Shown in pieces: positions 56,061-64,000 of a stretch of 64,000 bases of DNA. Below the pieces are notes generated by a model. That model did not search any database, was not told the DNA's origin, and saw only the letters and a program-made list of their open reading frames with translations. Position numbers and translations under genes: made by a program. The first letter of the stretch is position 1, and the number at the start of each line of letters is the position of its first letter. This DNA comes from Alphaproteobacteria bacterium (GTDB taxonomy: Bacteria; Pseudomonadota; Alphaproteobacteria; Micavibrionales; Micavibrionaceae), in NCBI GenBank assembly GCA_020445145.1, contig JAGRHC010000021.1:1-64000 (forward strand), in the 5' to 3' direction.

Positions 56061-57266
56061 TTACACGAATTGGGCGGCGCAGTGGGCGGAGGACCAGGCC
56101 CATTGGAAGTTGTGGCCGCCGAGGTGGCCGGTGACGTCGAGGACCTCGCCGATAAAATAGAGGCCTTTGACGTTTCTCGCCTCGAAGGTTTTGGAGGAGA
56201 TGGCGTTTGTGTCTACGCCGCCGCGTGTGACTTCGGCGGTGCGGTAGCCTTCGGTGCCGAGCGGTTTGATTTTCCAGCTTTTTACGGTGTCTGCGATTTT
56301 TTGCAGTTTGGCGTCGGACAGGTCGCCGATCTGGCCGCTTATTCCTGCTGCTTCGGTTCTGTGGTGGGCGAGGCGCTGGGGGAGGATGCGGGAGAGGGCT
56401 GTGGCGGGTTCCTGTTTCGGCGATGATGTGCGGGCGGCTTTCAGGTGCGCGAGGACGTCGATGTCGGGGGCGAGGTCTATGGCGATGTCCTGTCCTTGGT
56501 CCCAGTAGGAGGAAATCTGGAGGATGGAAGGGCCGGAGATACCGCGGTGGGTGAAGAGCAAGCCTTCGCGGAAGGCGGCTTTGTCGTTTGATACGCGGGC
56601 GTCGAGCGCGATGCCGGAGAGCGCTTTGGTTTGCGCGAGCTCGGTTTCTTCGAAGGTGAAGGGGACAAGGGCTGCCTTGGGCGGGATGATCGGGAGGCCG
56701 TATTGTTTGGCGAGTTCGTAGCCGAAGTTGCTGGCGCCGATTTTGGGGATGGACAGGCCGCCGCTGGCGATGACGAGTGATGGGGCTGAAAAATCGCCTT
56801 TTGTGGTGGTGATGGTGAAGTCTTCGGCGGTTTTTTGGGTTCCGGTTACTTTTGCGCCGGTCAGGATTGTGACGTTTGCGGCTTTGCAGCCTTCGAGGAG
56901 CATGTCGATGATCTGTGCCGATGACCCATCGCAGAAGAGCTGGCCGCGGGCGTTTTCGTTGCCGGGTTTTTCCTCGAAGGGTTTTTCATGCCATTTGATG
57001 TTTGCTTTTTCGACGAGGGCGAGGAAATCGTGTGGCGTAAAGCGCGCGAGGGCGGATTTGCAGAAATGCGGGTTTTGGGAGATGAAATTTGCCGGGCTAC
57101 AGTATAAATTTGTAAAATTACAGCGCCCGCCGCCGGATATGCGGATTTTCTCGGCGATTTTGTGGGTATGCTCGATGATGGCGACTTTTTTGCCCCGTTG
57201 CCCGGCTTGCCATGCGCACATCAGGCCTGCGGCGCCTGCGCCGATTACGATTACATCATGTTTCAT
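56061..57266 (-). CDS. HI0933-like flavoprotein (YhiN family), FAD-dependent oxidoreductase
   Basis: A 401-residue Rossmann flavoprotein. The FAD motif VIVIGAGAAGLMCAWQAGQR is at residues 5-24, with ISGGGRCNFTN next and the C-terminal VTRGGVDTNAISSKTFEARN and GLYFIGEVLDVTGHLGGHN (the latter overlaps the family pattern). The physiological reaction is unknown. The ATG at 57266 has an AAGGAAA site; the frame runs up to 57527 over the palindromic repeat and is not coding there. Confidence 0.9.
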   Translation of the reverse strand: MKHDVIVIGAGAAGLMCAWQAGQRGKKVAIIEHTHKIAEKIRISGGGRCNFTNLYCSPANFISQNPHFCKSALARFTPHDFLALVEKANIKWHEKPFEEKPGNENARGQLFCDGSSAQIIDMLLEGCKAANVTILTGAKVTGTQKTAEDFTITTTKGDFSAPSLVIASGGLSIPKIGASNFGYELAKQYGLPIIPPKAALVPFTFEETELAQTKALSGIALDARVSNDKAAFREGLLFTHRGISGPSILQISSYWDQGQDIAIDLAPDIDVLAHLKAARTSSPKQEPATALSRILPQRLAHHRTEAAGISGQIGDLSDAKLQKIADTVKSWKIKPLGTEGYRTAEVTRGGVDTNAISSKTFEARNVKGLYFIGEVLDVTGHLGGHNFQWAWSSAHCAAQFV

Positions 57267-57315
57267 ACGGTTTCCTTTGCATTCAGCAAAAACCTGTGCA
57301 TAAATACGGCGCTGG

Positions 57316-57414
57316 AGCTTCCATCGTTTCCGCTCGGACGTCGTCAAACTGCGGCTTGCGTACGTTTTGTACGCGTCGCCTTGTTTTTCTGGCCGAACGA
57401 AAACGCTGTTCGCT
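57316..57414. repeat. 99-bp intergenic palindromic repeat, second full copy
   Basis: It starts AGCTTCCATCGTTTCCGCTC and ends CCGAACGAAAACGCTGTTCG, with the central hairpin GCGTAC (57358-57363), GTTTT, GTACGC (57369-57374). Both length and central loop size match the 47814 copy. It lies between the flavoprotein gene and pdxS, which are divergent. Confidence 0.75.
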
Positions 57415-57450
57415 CTTAGATTACAGAATTTACGCAAGGATAATAGCGAA

Positions 57451-58344
57451 ATGAGCGATAATTCATCACAGAATGTCATTAATATTAAAACGGGTTTGGC
57501 GGAAATGCTTAAAGGCGGCGTCATCATGGATGTCGTGACGGCCGATCAGGCGAAGGTCGCCGAGGATGCGGGCGCGGTTGCCGTGATGGCTTTGGAGCGT
57601 GTGCCGTCGGACATTCGCGCGGCTGGTGGTGTGGCGCGGATGAGCCCGCCGGAACTGGTGCAGCAGATTATGGATTCCGTTTCTATTCCGGTGATGGCAA
57701 AGTGCCGGATCGGGCATTTTGCCGAGGCGCAAGTGCTGGAAGCGATTGGTGTTGATTACATTGATGAGTCCGAAGTTCTGACGCCTGCGGATGAGGATTA
57801 CCACATCAACAAGCATGATTTTAAAGTGCCGTTTGTCTGCGGGGCGAAGAATCTGGGAGAGGCGCTGCGCCGGATTGGCGAAGGGGCGGCTTTGATGCGG
57901 ACCAAGGGCGAGCCGGGGACCGGGAATATTGTTGAGGCTGTGCGCCATTTGCGCCAGATCAATCAGGATATCAGACGGATTACGTTGCTGGACGATGCCG
58001 AGTTGATGACGGAAGCGAAAAATCTGGGCGCGCCGTTTGAGCTGGTGAAGCTGGTGAAGAAGGACGGGCGTTTGCCGGTTCCGAATTTTGCGGCCGGCGG
58101 GGTTGCGACGCCTGCGGATGCGGCCCTTTGTATGCAGCTTGGGGCTGAGACCGTTTTTGTTGGCTCGGGGATTTTCAAGTCCGAAGATCCGGCGAAGTTT
58201 GCCAAGGCGATTGTCAAGGCAACGGCGCACTACAATGACCCGCGCGCGGTACTGGAAGCTTCGAAGGGCTTGGGTGAGGCGATGCGCGGCGTTGCGATCG
58301 AGACGATCGAAGAAGGCATGCGCATGGCAAACCGCGGCTGGTAG
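57451..58344 (+). CDS. pdxS: Pyridoxal 5'-phosphate synthase subunit PdxS
   Basis: PdxS makes PLP from ribose-5-phosphate and glyceraldehyde-3-phosphate with ammonia from PdxT (DXP-independent route). It starts [20 protein letters not shown], followed by [20 protein letters not shown] and [21 protein letters not shown] (the usual text has A or V for the Cys). Length 297 is standard. An AAGGA site supports 57451. The terminator at 58372 separates it from pdxT. Confidence 0.96.
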   Translation: MSDNSSQNVINIKTGLAEMLKGGVIMDVVTADQAKVAEDAGAVAVMALERVPSDIRAAGGVARMSPPELVQQIMDSVSIPVMAKCRIGHFAEAQVLEAIGVDYIDESEVLTPADEDYHINKHDFKVPFVCGAKNLGEALRRIGEGAALMRTKGEPGTGNIVEAVRHLRQINQDIRRITLLDDAELMTEAKNLGAPFELVKLVKKDGRLPVPNFAAGGVATPADAALCMQLGAETVFVGSGIFKSEDPAKFAKAIVKATAHYNDPRAVLEASKGLGEAMRGVAIETIEEGMRMANRGW

Positions 58345-58371
58345 TTATCAGTCTCTTGTTTCAGTTTTAAG

Positions 58372-58403
58372 AAATCCCCGCCTCTTGCGGGGATTTTGTT
58401 TTT
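58372..58403 (+). terminator. Intrinsic terminator between pdxS and pdxT
   Basis: AAATCCCCGC and GCGGGGATTT form a 10-bp stem around CTCTT, followed by TGTTTTTG. It should end most pdxS transcripts, giving less pdxT. Confidence 0.85.
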
Positions 58404-58419
58404 GTATATATAGGATGGC

Positions 58420-58992
58420 ATGATGAAAGAAGATGTGACAATTGGTGTTTTGGCGTTGCAGGGGGCGGTGGAGCCGCACCGGGCGCATGTTGAGGCTTGC
58501 GGGGCGCGGTTTGCGGCTGTGAAGACGCCGGAGGCGTTTGCGCAGGTGGACGGGTTTATCCTGCCGGGTGGGGAGAGCACGACGATGCTCAAGCTGATCG
58601 AGAATTTTGATTTGTGGGATGTATTGGCGGAACAGTTTCGTGCCAAGCCTGTCTGGGGGATTTGTGCGGGCTCGATTTTAATGGCGCGGACGGTCTTGAA
58701 TCCGGCGCAGAAATCTTTTGATCTGTTGCCGATTACGATCCAGCGTAACGGGTATGGACGGCAGTTAGACAGTCATTATGATCTGGTGGACGGGTACAAG
58801 GTTTCGTTTATTCGGGCGCCGGTTATTACCGAGGCCGGGCCGGATGTCGAGGTTTTGGCGCGGCAGGATGATGTGCCGGTGTGGGTGCAAAAGGGGCATT
58901 ATATGGCTAGCGCTTTCCATCCGGAGCTGACGCAGGATTATCCGTCGCCGATGCATCGGCGCTTTGTTGACTTGGTGCGTAAAAGCGCATAA
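58420..58992 (+). CDS. pdxT: Pyridoxal 5'-phosphate synthase glutaminase PdxT
   Basis: The glutaminase partner of PdxS. The class I amidotransferase motifs are FILPGGESTTM, the nucleophile in WGICAGSILMA (GIC), and the His-Glu pair in SAFHPELTQD. Length 190 is typical. Two ATGs start the frame; I use the first. It is 75 bp after pdxS. Confidence 0.96.
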   Translation: MMKEDVTIGVLALQGAVEPHRAHVEACGARFAAVKTPEAFAQVDGFILPGGESTTMLKLIENFDLWDVLAEQFRAKPVWGICAGSILMARTVLNPAQKSFDLLPITIQRNGYGRQLDSHYDLVDGYKVSFIRAPVITEAGPDVEVLARQDDVPVWVQKGHYMASAFHPELTQDYPSPMHRRFVDLVRKSA

Positions 58993-59001
58993 AACCGCCT
59001 G

Positions 59002-60402
59002 ATGATGCATTATATTTCTACGCGCGGCGGGGATGCGCCCCGGACTTTTGAACAGGTGCTTTTGAGCGGGCTGGCGCCCGATGGCGGGCTTTATGTGCCG
59101 GAGAGCTGGCCGCAGCTTGATCTTGAGGCGCTCAAAGGTAAATCCTATATCGAGACCGCAGAAGCCGTGATGTATCCTTTTGTGGAAGGGTGCATTCCGC
59201 CGGAGGATTTCAGGGCTATTTTAGAGGCGACTTACGGGCCGGATGTTTTCCGCGCGCCGGATGTGGTGCCGCTGCATCGTCTGAAAGGTTATGCGGGCGA
59301 TCACATCTATGTGATGGAGCAGTTTCACGGGCCGACGATTGCGTTCAAGGATGTGGCTTTGCAGCTTCTGGGGCGATTGTTTGAGTATGTTCTTTCCAAG
59401 CGCGGCGAGCGGATTACGATTGTCGGGGCGACTTCGGGCGATACCGGGTCTGCGGCGATTGAGGGGTGTCTGGCGAGTTCTCATATCGATATTTTTATTC
59501 TGCATCCGAAGGGGCGGGTTTCTGAGGTTCAGCGGCGGCAGATGACCAGCGTCGATGCGCCGAATGTACATAATATCGCGCTGGAGGGCAGTTTTGATGA
59601 TTGCCAGAATATGGTCAAGGCGATGTTTGCCGATAAAGCGTTCCGGGAGGATATGACTCTTTCGGCGGTGAATTCGATCAACTGGGCGCGGATTATGGCG
59701 CAGATCGTTTATTATGTTTACACGGGCGTGCGCCTGGGGGCAGATGTTTCTTTTGTCGTGCCGACCGGGAATTTTGGCAATGTATTTGCGGCCTATTGCG
59801 CGAAGCAGATGGGTTTGCCGGTTAAGGTGCTCGGGATTTCGACGAACAAGAATGATATTTTGACGCGGTTTTTCGAGACCGGGGAGATGAAAATCGGGCC
59901 GTCTTATGCGACGCTGAGCCCGTCGATGGATATCCAGATTTCGAGTAATTTCGAGCGGTATCTGTTTGATCTTCTGGGGCGGGATGCTTCGCGGCTGGCG
60001 TCGTTGATGCAGGTCTTCAAGGAGTCCGGGGATATTGCGGTGAGCGATGATCGTCTGGCGCAGGCACGTGCGATTTTTCAGGCGTTTCGGGCGGATGATG
60101 AGCGGACGCTTGCATTGATTCGCGAGGTTTATGAGGCGACCGGGTATGTTCTCGATCCGCATACGGCGGTGGGGATGGAAGGTGCAAAGGTTCTTGCGGC
60201 GGAAGGTGACGGGCCGGTGGTGTTACTGGCGACGGCGCATCCGGCGAAGTTTCCGGACGCGGTGGAAAAGGCGATCGGGCAGCGCCCTGCTCTTCCGGCG
60301 CATTTGGCGGATTTATTTAGCCGGAAAGAGATTTTTGACGTTCAGCCGAATGATTTGAAAATCGTGCAGGATTTTGTGCGAGCGCGTGTTTCACGGTCCT
60401 GA
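59002..60402 (+). CDS. thrC: Threonine synthase
   Basis: ThrC converts O-phosphohomoserine to threonine with PLP. The Lys Schiff base is in PTIAFKDVALQLLG. It begins MHYISTRGGDAPRTFEQVL, with the GATSGDTGSAAIEG loop for phosphate. The long C-terminal part and length of 466 match the gammaproteobacterial/alphaproteobacterial clade. It follows pdxT by 9 bp, and PLP synthesis beside a PLP enzyme may be functional. The start could be 59002 or the next ATG. Confidence 0.96.
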   Translation: MMHYISTRGGDAPRTFEQVLLSGLAPDGGLYVPESWPQLDLEALKGKSYIETAEAVMYPFVEGCIPPEDFRAILEATYGPDVFRAPDVVPLHRLKGYAGDHIYVMEQFHGPTIAFKDVALQLLGRLFEYVLSKRGERITIVGATSGDTGSAAIEGCLASSHIDIFILHPKGRVSEVQRRQMTSVDAPNVHNIALEGSFDDCQNMVKAMFADKAFREDMTLSAVNSINWARIMAQIVYYVYTGVRLGADVSFVVPTGNFGNVFAAYCAKQMGLPVKVLGISTNKNDILTRFFETGEMKIGPSYATLSPSMDIQISSNFERYLFDLLGRDASRLASLMQVFKESGDIAVSDDRLAQARAIFQAFRADDERTLALIREVYEATGYVLDPHTAVGMEGAKVLAAEGDGPVVLLATAHPAKFPDAVEKAIGQRPALPAHLADLFSRKEIFDVQPNDLKIVQDFVRARVSRS

Positions 60403-60413
60403 AAGGTGCACAG

Positions 60414-61676
60414 ATGGATTCAATAAAAATTACCACATTGCCGAATGGCTTGCGCGTTGTAACGGATACGGTTTCGGAGGTTGAAAGCGTGGCGGCGGGC
60501 GTGTGGGTCGGGGTTGGGACGCGGAATGAAGATTTGAGTGCGAACGGGGCGGCGCATATGGTTGAGCATATGCTGTTCAAGGGGACAAAGACGCGCGATG
60601 CTTTGCAGATTTCCGAAGAGGTCGAGAATGTCGGGGGGTATATGAATGCTTATACCAGCCGGGAGCTGACCAGTTATAATGTGCATTTGCTGAAAGATGA
60701 TTTGCCTTTGGCGATGGATGTGCTGGCGGATATTTTGCAAAACAGCGTTATGCCGGACGATGAGATCGACCGGGAGCGCGGCGTGATTTTGCAAGAGATC
60801 GGGATGTGCGCGGATACGCCGGACGATATTGTTTTCGATCATTATTACGAGACGGCGTATGCGGGGCAGGCCTTGGGGGCGCCGATTTTGGGGCGGTCCG
60901 ATATTATTTCTTCTATTGCGCGAGAGACGCTGGTTGATTATGTGCGCCGGCTTTATTCGCCCTCGCGGATGGTGGTGAGCGCGGCGGGGAATGTCGATCA
61001 TGATGCTTTTGTCGAGATGGTGGGTGGTTTGTTCGATCATTTGCCGGAAGACCGTGAGAGCATAAAAGTTCCGGCGGCTTATACAGGCGGGGTGCATTTA
61101 AGCGAGAAGGATCTGGAGCAGAGCCATGTTGTTCTCGGGTTTGACGGGATTTCGCGGCAGGATGATGATTTTTATACGGCGCAGACTTTGGCGACGCTTC
61201 TGGGGGGCGGTATGGCTTCGCGGTTGTTTCAGGAGGTGCGGGAGAAGCGCGGGCTGGTTTATTCGATTTTTGGTGTGCATTCCGGGTTTAGCGATGGTGG
61301 GCAGCTCTTTATTTATGCCGGGACAGGGCCGGAGAAATTGCCGGAGTTGATTCCGGTGGTCTGCGACCAGATTAACGGGCTGTGCGGTAGCATTACGCCG
61401 CAGGAGCTGGCGCGGGCGAAAGCGCAGCAGAAGGCTTCGACGTTGATTGCGCGTGAATCGATGGGGACGCGGGCAGATCAGAATGCCAAGAGTTTGCTGC
61501 TCCATGGGCATGTGCGCCGGGCCGAGGAAATCGTGCGGGCTTATGATGCGGTGGATATGGAAGCGCTTGAGCGGGTTGCGCGCCGCATTTTTGCGTCCTC
61601 TCCAACTTTGTCGGCGTTGGGGCCGCTTCAGACTCTGGAAGATTTTGATGCGATCAAGCGGCGGCTTGCGGCGTAG
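60414..61676 (+). CDS. M16 family zinc peptidase (processing-peptidase type)
   Basis: A 420-residue peptidase. The inverted zinc motif [11 protein letters not shown] holds HxxEH, with the third ligand Glu in the following helix region (around residue 125). It resembles the mitochondrial processing peptidase beta subunit and bacterial PqqL-like proteins. No signal peptide is visible. The substrate is unknown. The pair thrC-M16 is common in alphaproteobacteria. Its 3' end overlaps the chemoreceptor gene by 23 bp. Confidence 0.92.
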   Translation: MDSIKITTLPNGLRVVTDTVSEVESVAAGVWVGVGTRNEDLSANGAAHMVEHMLFKGTKTRDALQISEEVENVGGYMNAYTSRELTSYNVHLLKDDLPLAMDVLADILQNSVMPDDEIDRERGVILQEIGMCADTPDDIVFDHYYETAYAGQALGAPILGRSDIISSIARETLVDYVRRLYSPSRMVVSAAGNVDHDAFVEMVGGLFDHLPEDRESIKVPAAYTGGVHLSEKDLEQSHVVLGFDGISRQDDDFYTAQTLATLLGGGMASRLFQEVREKRGLVYSIFGVHSGFSDGGQLFIYAGTGPEKLPELIPVVCDQINGLCGSITPQELARAKAQQKASTLIARESMGTRADQNAKSLLLHGHVRRAEEIVRAYDAVDMEALERVARRIFASSPTLSALGPLQTLEDFDAIKRRLAA

Positions 61677-63372
61677 TTTGCTCTCTCGCTATTTTTTCGA
61701 TCTGGTCTAGCATGCTTATGATGGTTTCCGAGATTTTTTCCATTTCAGCCAGTTTGTCCATGGCCTCGTCATAGCGGTTTTGTTCGTAGAGGTTGTAGGC
61801 TTCGCGGCCTAGTTTATGGATGAGGGCGTGGGGTTCTTCCAGTTTTTTGAATATGTCGTTTGTCCCAAGAATTTCCTGACCTTTGCTGTAGTACCATTTT
61901 CCGAGACGGCATTGGGTGTGGTCTTTAAGTTCCTCGATCGGGAGTTTTGTTTCATTTGACTGGGTGAAGATCATATCCGCGACTTTGCGGACCCAGACGA
62001 GGTGGTCGGATTCGGCTACTTTCAGGAGCATTTTGTCGGTTATTACGGATTGTGATGTCAGTTCGTTAATCATATCTACGGCAGCTTTTCCGGAAATTCT
62101 TGATGCTTTTGCGTTATTTGCACTTAAGGTCCGGTTTGCTTTTGAGTTTTCCAGGATTGAGCCTGATGATCGGGAGATTTCCTGGATCGCGATGTTTTGT
62201 TCTGTCAGTGCATGAGAAATTTCATCCATGGCCTGTTTGGTCTGGCCGGCGTGGATTTCTATTTCTCCCATGCGTTCTCTTACCAGAACAGAAATTTCCT
62301 GACCGGAGTTTACGGCGTCGATGACTTCTGTCATGGAGCTTGAAATTTCCTGAATGCTGCTGACGAGATCGCCGATGATTTCGGTGATTTCTTTGGTTGC
62401 AATGGCGGTCTCATTTGAGAGGGCCTTTACCTCGGAAGCGACAACGGCGAAGCCTTTGCCAGCGTCTCCGGCTCTTGCTGCCTCGATTGTTGCGTTCAGG
62501 GCCAGAAGGTTTGTCTGGTCTGCGATGTCTTGAATTTTACGGACGATGTCTTCAATCTTTTGCGAAGATTCGGCCAGATTTTCTGTTTTGACGGCTGTCA
62601 TGGAAACAGCATCTTTAATGTTTTCCATTGTCTGGCTTGCTTCGGTTGAAACTTGCGAGCCGTGTTGTGCGCTTTGGGCGACGTTATCGGTGCAGCTTTG
62701 GGCTTGCCGGGCACTTTGGTCAATCGTTTCGAAGGTTGCGGACATTTCTTCGATGGCGGCCGAGATCGAGCTGACCTGATGGTCTACTTCGTTTGCGATG
62801 CGGCTTGTTTTCAGGCTGTCGATAAAGCTTTTGTTGATACCTTTGGATACGGTTACGGATGATTCTATGATTTTTTCAGCAAACTCGACGCTGGCAGTGC
62901 TTTTTGTCGTGTTGCCGGTTTTTTCGATATAGGCGGTTAGCGAGGCCGCGATGTCCATCATTATCAGGCGTGTCAATGCGCCGATTGCGGCTTTTCGTTT
63001 TTCTGCATTCAGGGGGCCGTATATCTGCGTTGTCTGAATGATCAGTTTTTCAAAAATATAGGCGTAGGCGGAGAGGTAGATGTCGGGTGTGACGCCAATT
63101 TTCTCGTGAATGCTGCCGATTGTGACGGTTTCCTCGATAAATTCTTTGCTTGCGCCGTCCCGCAGGAGGTGGGCCCAGTGGATGGTTTGTCCGTCTTTCA
63201 GGCGCTCAAGGTCTTGTCCAGCAAAGAACTTTGCGGTTATTTCGTTGGTGGTGATCTTTTTGTAGAGGGCGTCGATGATTTCTGAAATATTGATTTTTTC
63301 AAAAATTTCGCGGGCAAGAGCTTGTTGTTCTTCGTTTATGTAGAACAGGGATGTGATCCGTGACGACGACAT
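61654..63372 (-). CDS. Soluble globin-type chemoreceptor with C-terminal CZB domain
   Basis: A 572-residue cytoplasmic methyl-accepting protein with no membrane helix. The N-terminal part (residues about 8-155) is a globin-coupled sensor ([14 protein letters not shown] and [18 protein letters not shown], proximal His near residue 89), which may bind heme and sense oxygen. The signalling region has the [18 protein letters not shown] hairpin near 286-303. The C-terminus (about 455-525) is a CZB domain with H457, C488 (CRLGKW), H515 and H519. The start is 63372, after AGGAAG. The signal may be zinc or reactive chlorine, as in other CZB proteins; this is inference. Confidence 0.9.
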   Translation of the reverse strand: MSSSRITSLFYINEEQQALAREIFEKINISEIIDALYKKITTNEITAKFFAGQDLERLKDGQTIHWAHLLRDGASKEFIEETVTIGSIHEKIGVTPDIYLSAYAYIFEKLIIQTTQIYGPLNAEKRKAAIGALTRLIMMDIAASLTAYIEKTGNTTKSTASVEFAEKIIESSVTVSKGINKSFIDSLKTSRIANEVDHQVSSISAAIEEMSATFETIDQSARQAQSCTDNVAQSAQHGSQVSTEASQTMENIKDAVSMTAVKTENLAESSQKIEDIVRKIQDIADQTNLLALNATIEAARAGDAGKGFAVVASEVKALSNETAIATKEITEIIGDLVSSIQEISSSMTEVIDAVNSGQEISVLVRERMGEIEIHAGQTKQAMDEISHALTEQNIAIQEISRSSGSILENSKANRTLSANNAKASRISGKAAVDMINELTSQSVITDKMLLKVAESDHLVWVRKVADMIFTQSNETKLPIEELKDHTQCRLGKWYYSKGQEILGTNDIFKKLEEPHALIHKLGREAYNLYEQNRYDEAMDKLAEMEKISETIISMLDQIEKIAREQTTPQAAA

Positions 63373-63541
63373 AAGGCTGACTTCCTGTAGGTGGCTGCAG
63401 ATACGCAATGGGATATTTTTCCAATATAGTAAATTTTCATGAAAAATGAAAGGACTTGGCCTGCGGTCTTGATTTTTATTTTGGGTTGGTGTTGATATCG
63501 TCCCAGATGAAATCCTGCAGATTTTACGAGAGGTGCGGCGT

Positions 63542-64000
63542 ATGATTCAGACTATCCGCAACTATGGACTTATTCTCGCGCGGCCCGGCCCGGTCTTTTA
63601 TATTTTGATGTGGCTGATGGTGTTGCTGGTGGCGGGGACGGTGGCGCAGAAATATATCGGTCTGTACCGTGCGCAGGATCTGTTTTTTTCTTCCTATATT
63701 CTCTGGCTCGGGCCGGTGCCTTTGCCCGGCGGGATTGTGACGCTGGGGGCGTTTACGGTGAGTTTGCTCGCCAAGATGATTTTTGCCAGTCCGTGGACCT
63801 GGCGGAATGCCGGATCGCTGGTGACGCATGCGGGGGCGCTGCTTCTTTTGCTGGGCGGGCTTTTGACATTCGTTCATGCGGAGGAAGGGAATATGGTCAT
63901 TTATGAGGGGGAGAGCGCTGATTTTTATTCCTCTTATCATGACCGGGAGCTGGTGGTTGAGGATCAGGAGACGGGGGGCAAGGTTGCCTCTTTTGCGTGG
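63542..64000 (+). CDS. ResB-like cytochrome c biogenesis protein, partial
   Basis: The open frame runs from the ATG at 63542 to the window end (153 codons). It has membrane segments near residues 15-35 ([19 protein letters not shown]), 66-78 and 92-110, and a short soluble part after the third. The segments resemble the N-terminal part of ResB/Ccs1, which works with ResC/CcsA to attach heme to cytochrome c apoproteins. The rest is outside the window. AGAGG lies eight bases upstream. Confidence 0.65.
   Translation, partial: MIQTIRNYGLILARPGPVFYILMWLMVLLVAGTVAQKYIGLYRAQDLFFSSYILWLGPVPLPGGIVTLGAFTVSLLAKMIFASPWTWRNAGSLVTHAGALLLLLGGLLTFVHAEEGNMVIYEGESADFYSSYHDRELVVEDQETGGKVASFAW

Overview
The window is a gene-dense chromosomal segment of an alphaproteobacterium. 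The evidence is the parB-parA-rsmG-mnmG block with parS sites, the usg family protein, heme A synthase, HemJ, the ppsR-maf-aroE-coaE-dnaQ operon beside secB-fxsA-Tim44-mltA, a DUF1674/SDHAF4 mini-gene, a DUF6489 protein, and an SRP RNA just upstream of dnaX. I cannot fix the order; an environmental Micavibrio- or Rhodospirillales-like lineage would fit. I see no rRNA, tRNA, CRISPR array, prophage or intact insertion sequence.

Layout. 1-2.1 kb: groES-groEL with a perfect CIRCE operator over a sigma70-type promoter. 2.2-6.5 kb: an orphan gene, Usg, an adrenodoxin-type ferredoxin, a membrane protein, heme A synthase and an acidic protein. 6.6-13.9 kb: a three-domain MFS/acyltransferase/acyl-ACP synthetase, MltG, a beta-CASP metallo-hydrolase and a LysE exporter. 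14-18.7 kb: a palindromic element, then asnB, an NAD-dependent epimerase and a glycosyltransferase (probably a small surface-glycan set). 18.8-24.2 kb: YqgE, FabF, AcpP, a PH-domain membrane protein, HemN with an FNR-type box, and an outer-membrane protein with a Fur-type box.

24.2-31 kb is the chromosome-segregation and tRNA-modification block (parB, parA, rsmG, mnmG, an unknown gene, mnmE) with six parS-like sites; a seventh lies in maf. 31-33.5 kb holds a membrane protein with eight CxxC motifs. 34-38.1 kb is rho plus the heme operon hemE-hemH-hemJ. 38.1-41.8 kb is a long non-coding gap followed by three unknown genes, two of them diverged paralogues, between hemE and the dnaQ operon. 41.9-49.6 kb is the conserved dnaQ/coaE/aroE/maf/ppsR/secB/fxsA/Tim44/mltA/hisE neighbourhood. 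49.6-58 kb has rsmB, SDHAF4, a DUF1223 protein, xthA, ybaB, dnaX, the SRP RNA, hisF and a flavoprotein. 57.4-64 kb has pdxS, pdxT, thrC, an M16 peptidase, a soluble globin-type chemoreceptor with a zinc-binding tail, and the start of a ResB-like cytochrome c biogenesis gene.

Heme and iron recur: hemE, hemH, hemJ, hemN, ctaA, a ferredoxin, a Fur-boxed outer-membrane protein, a globin sensor and ResB. Many genes are translationally coupled by ATGA or TGATG overlaps, and three convergent pairs overlap at their 3' ends. Intergenic palindromic repeats of at least two families are present. The plus strand looks G/T-rich even inside many minus-strand genes, which suggests the window lies within one replichore.
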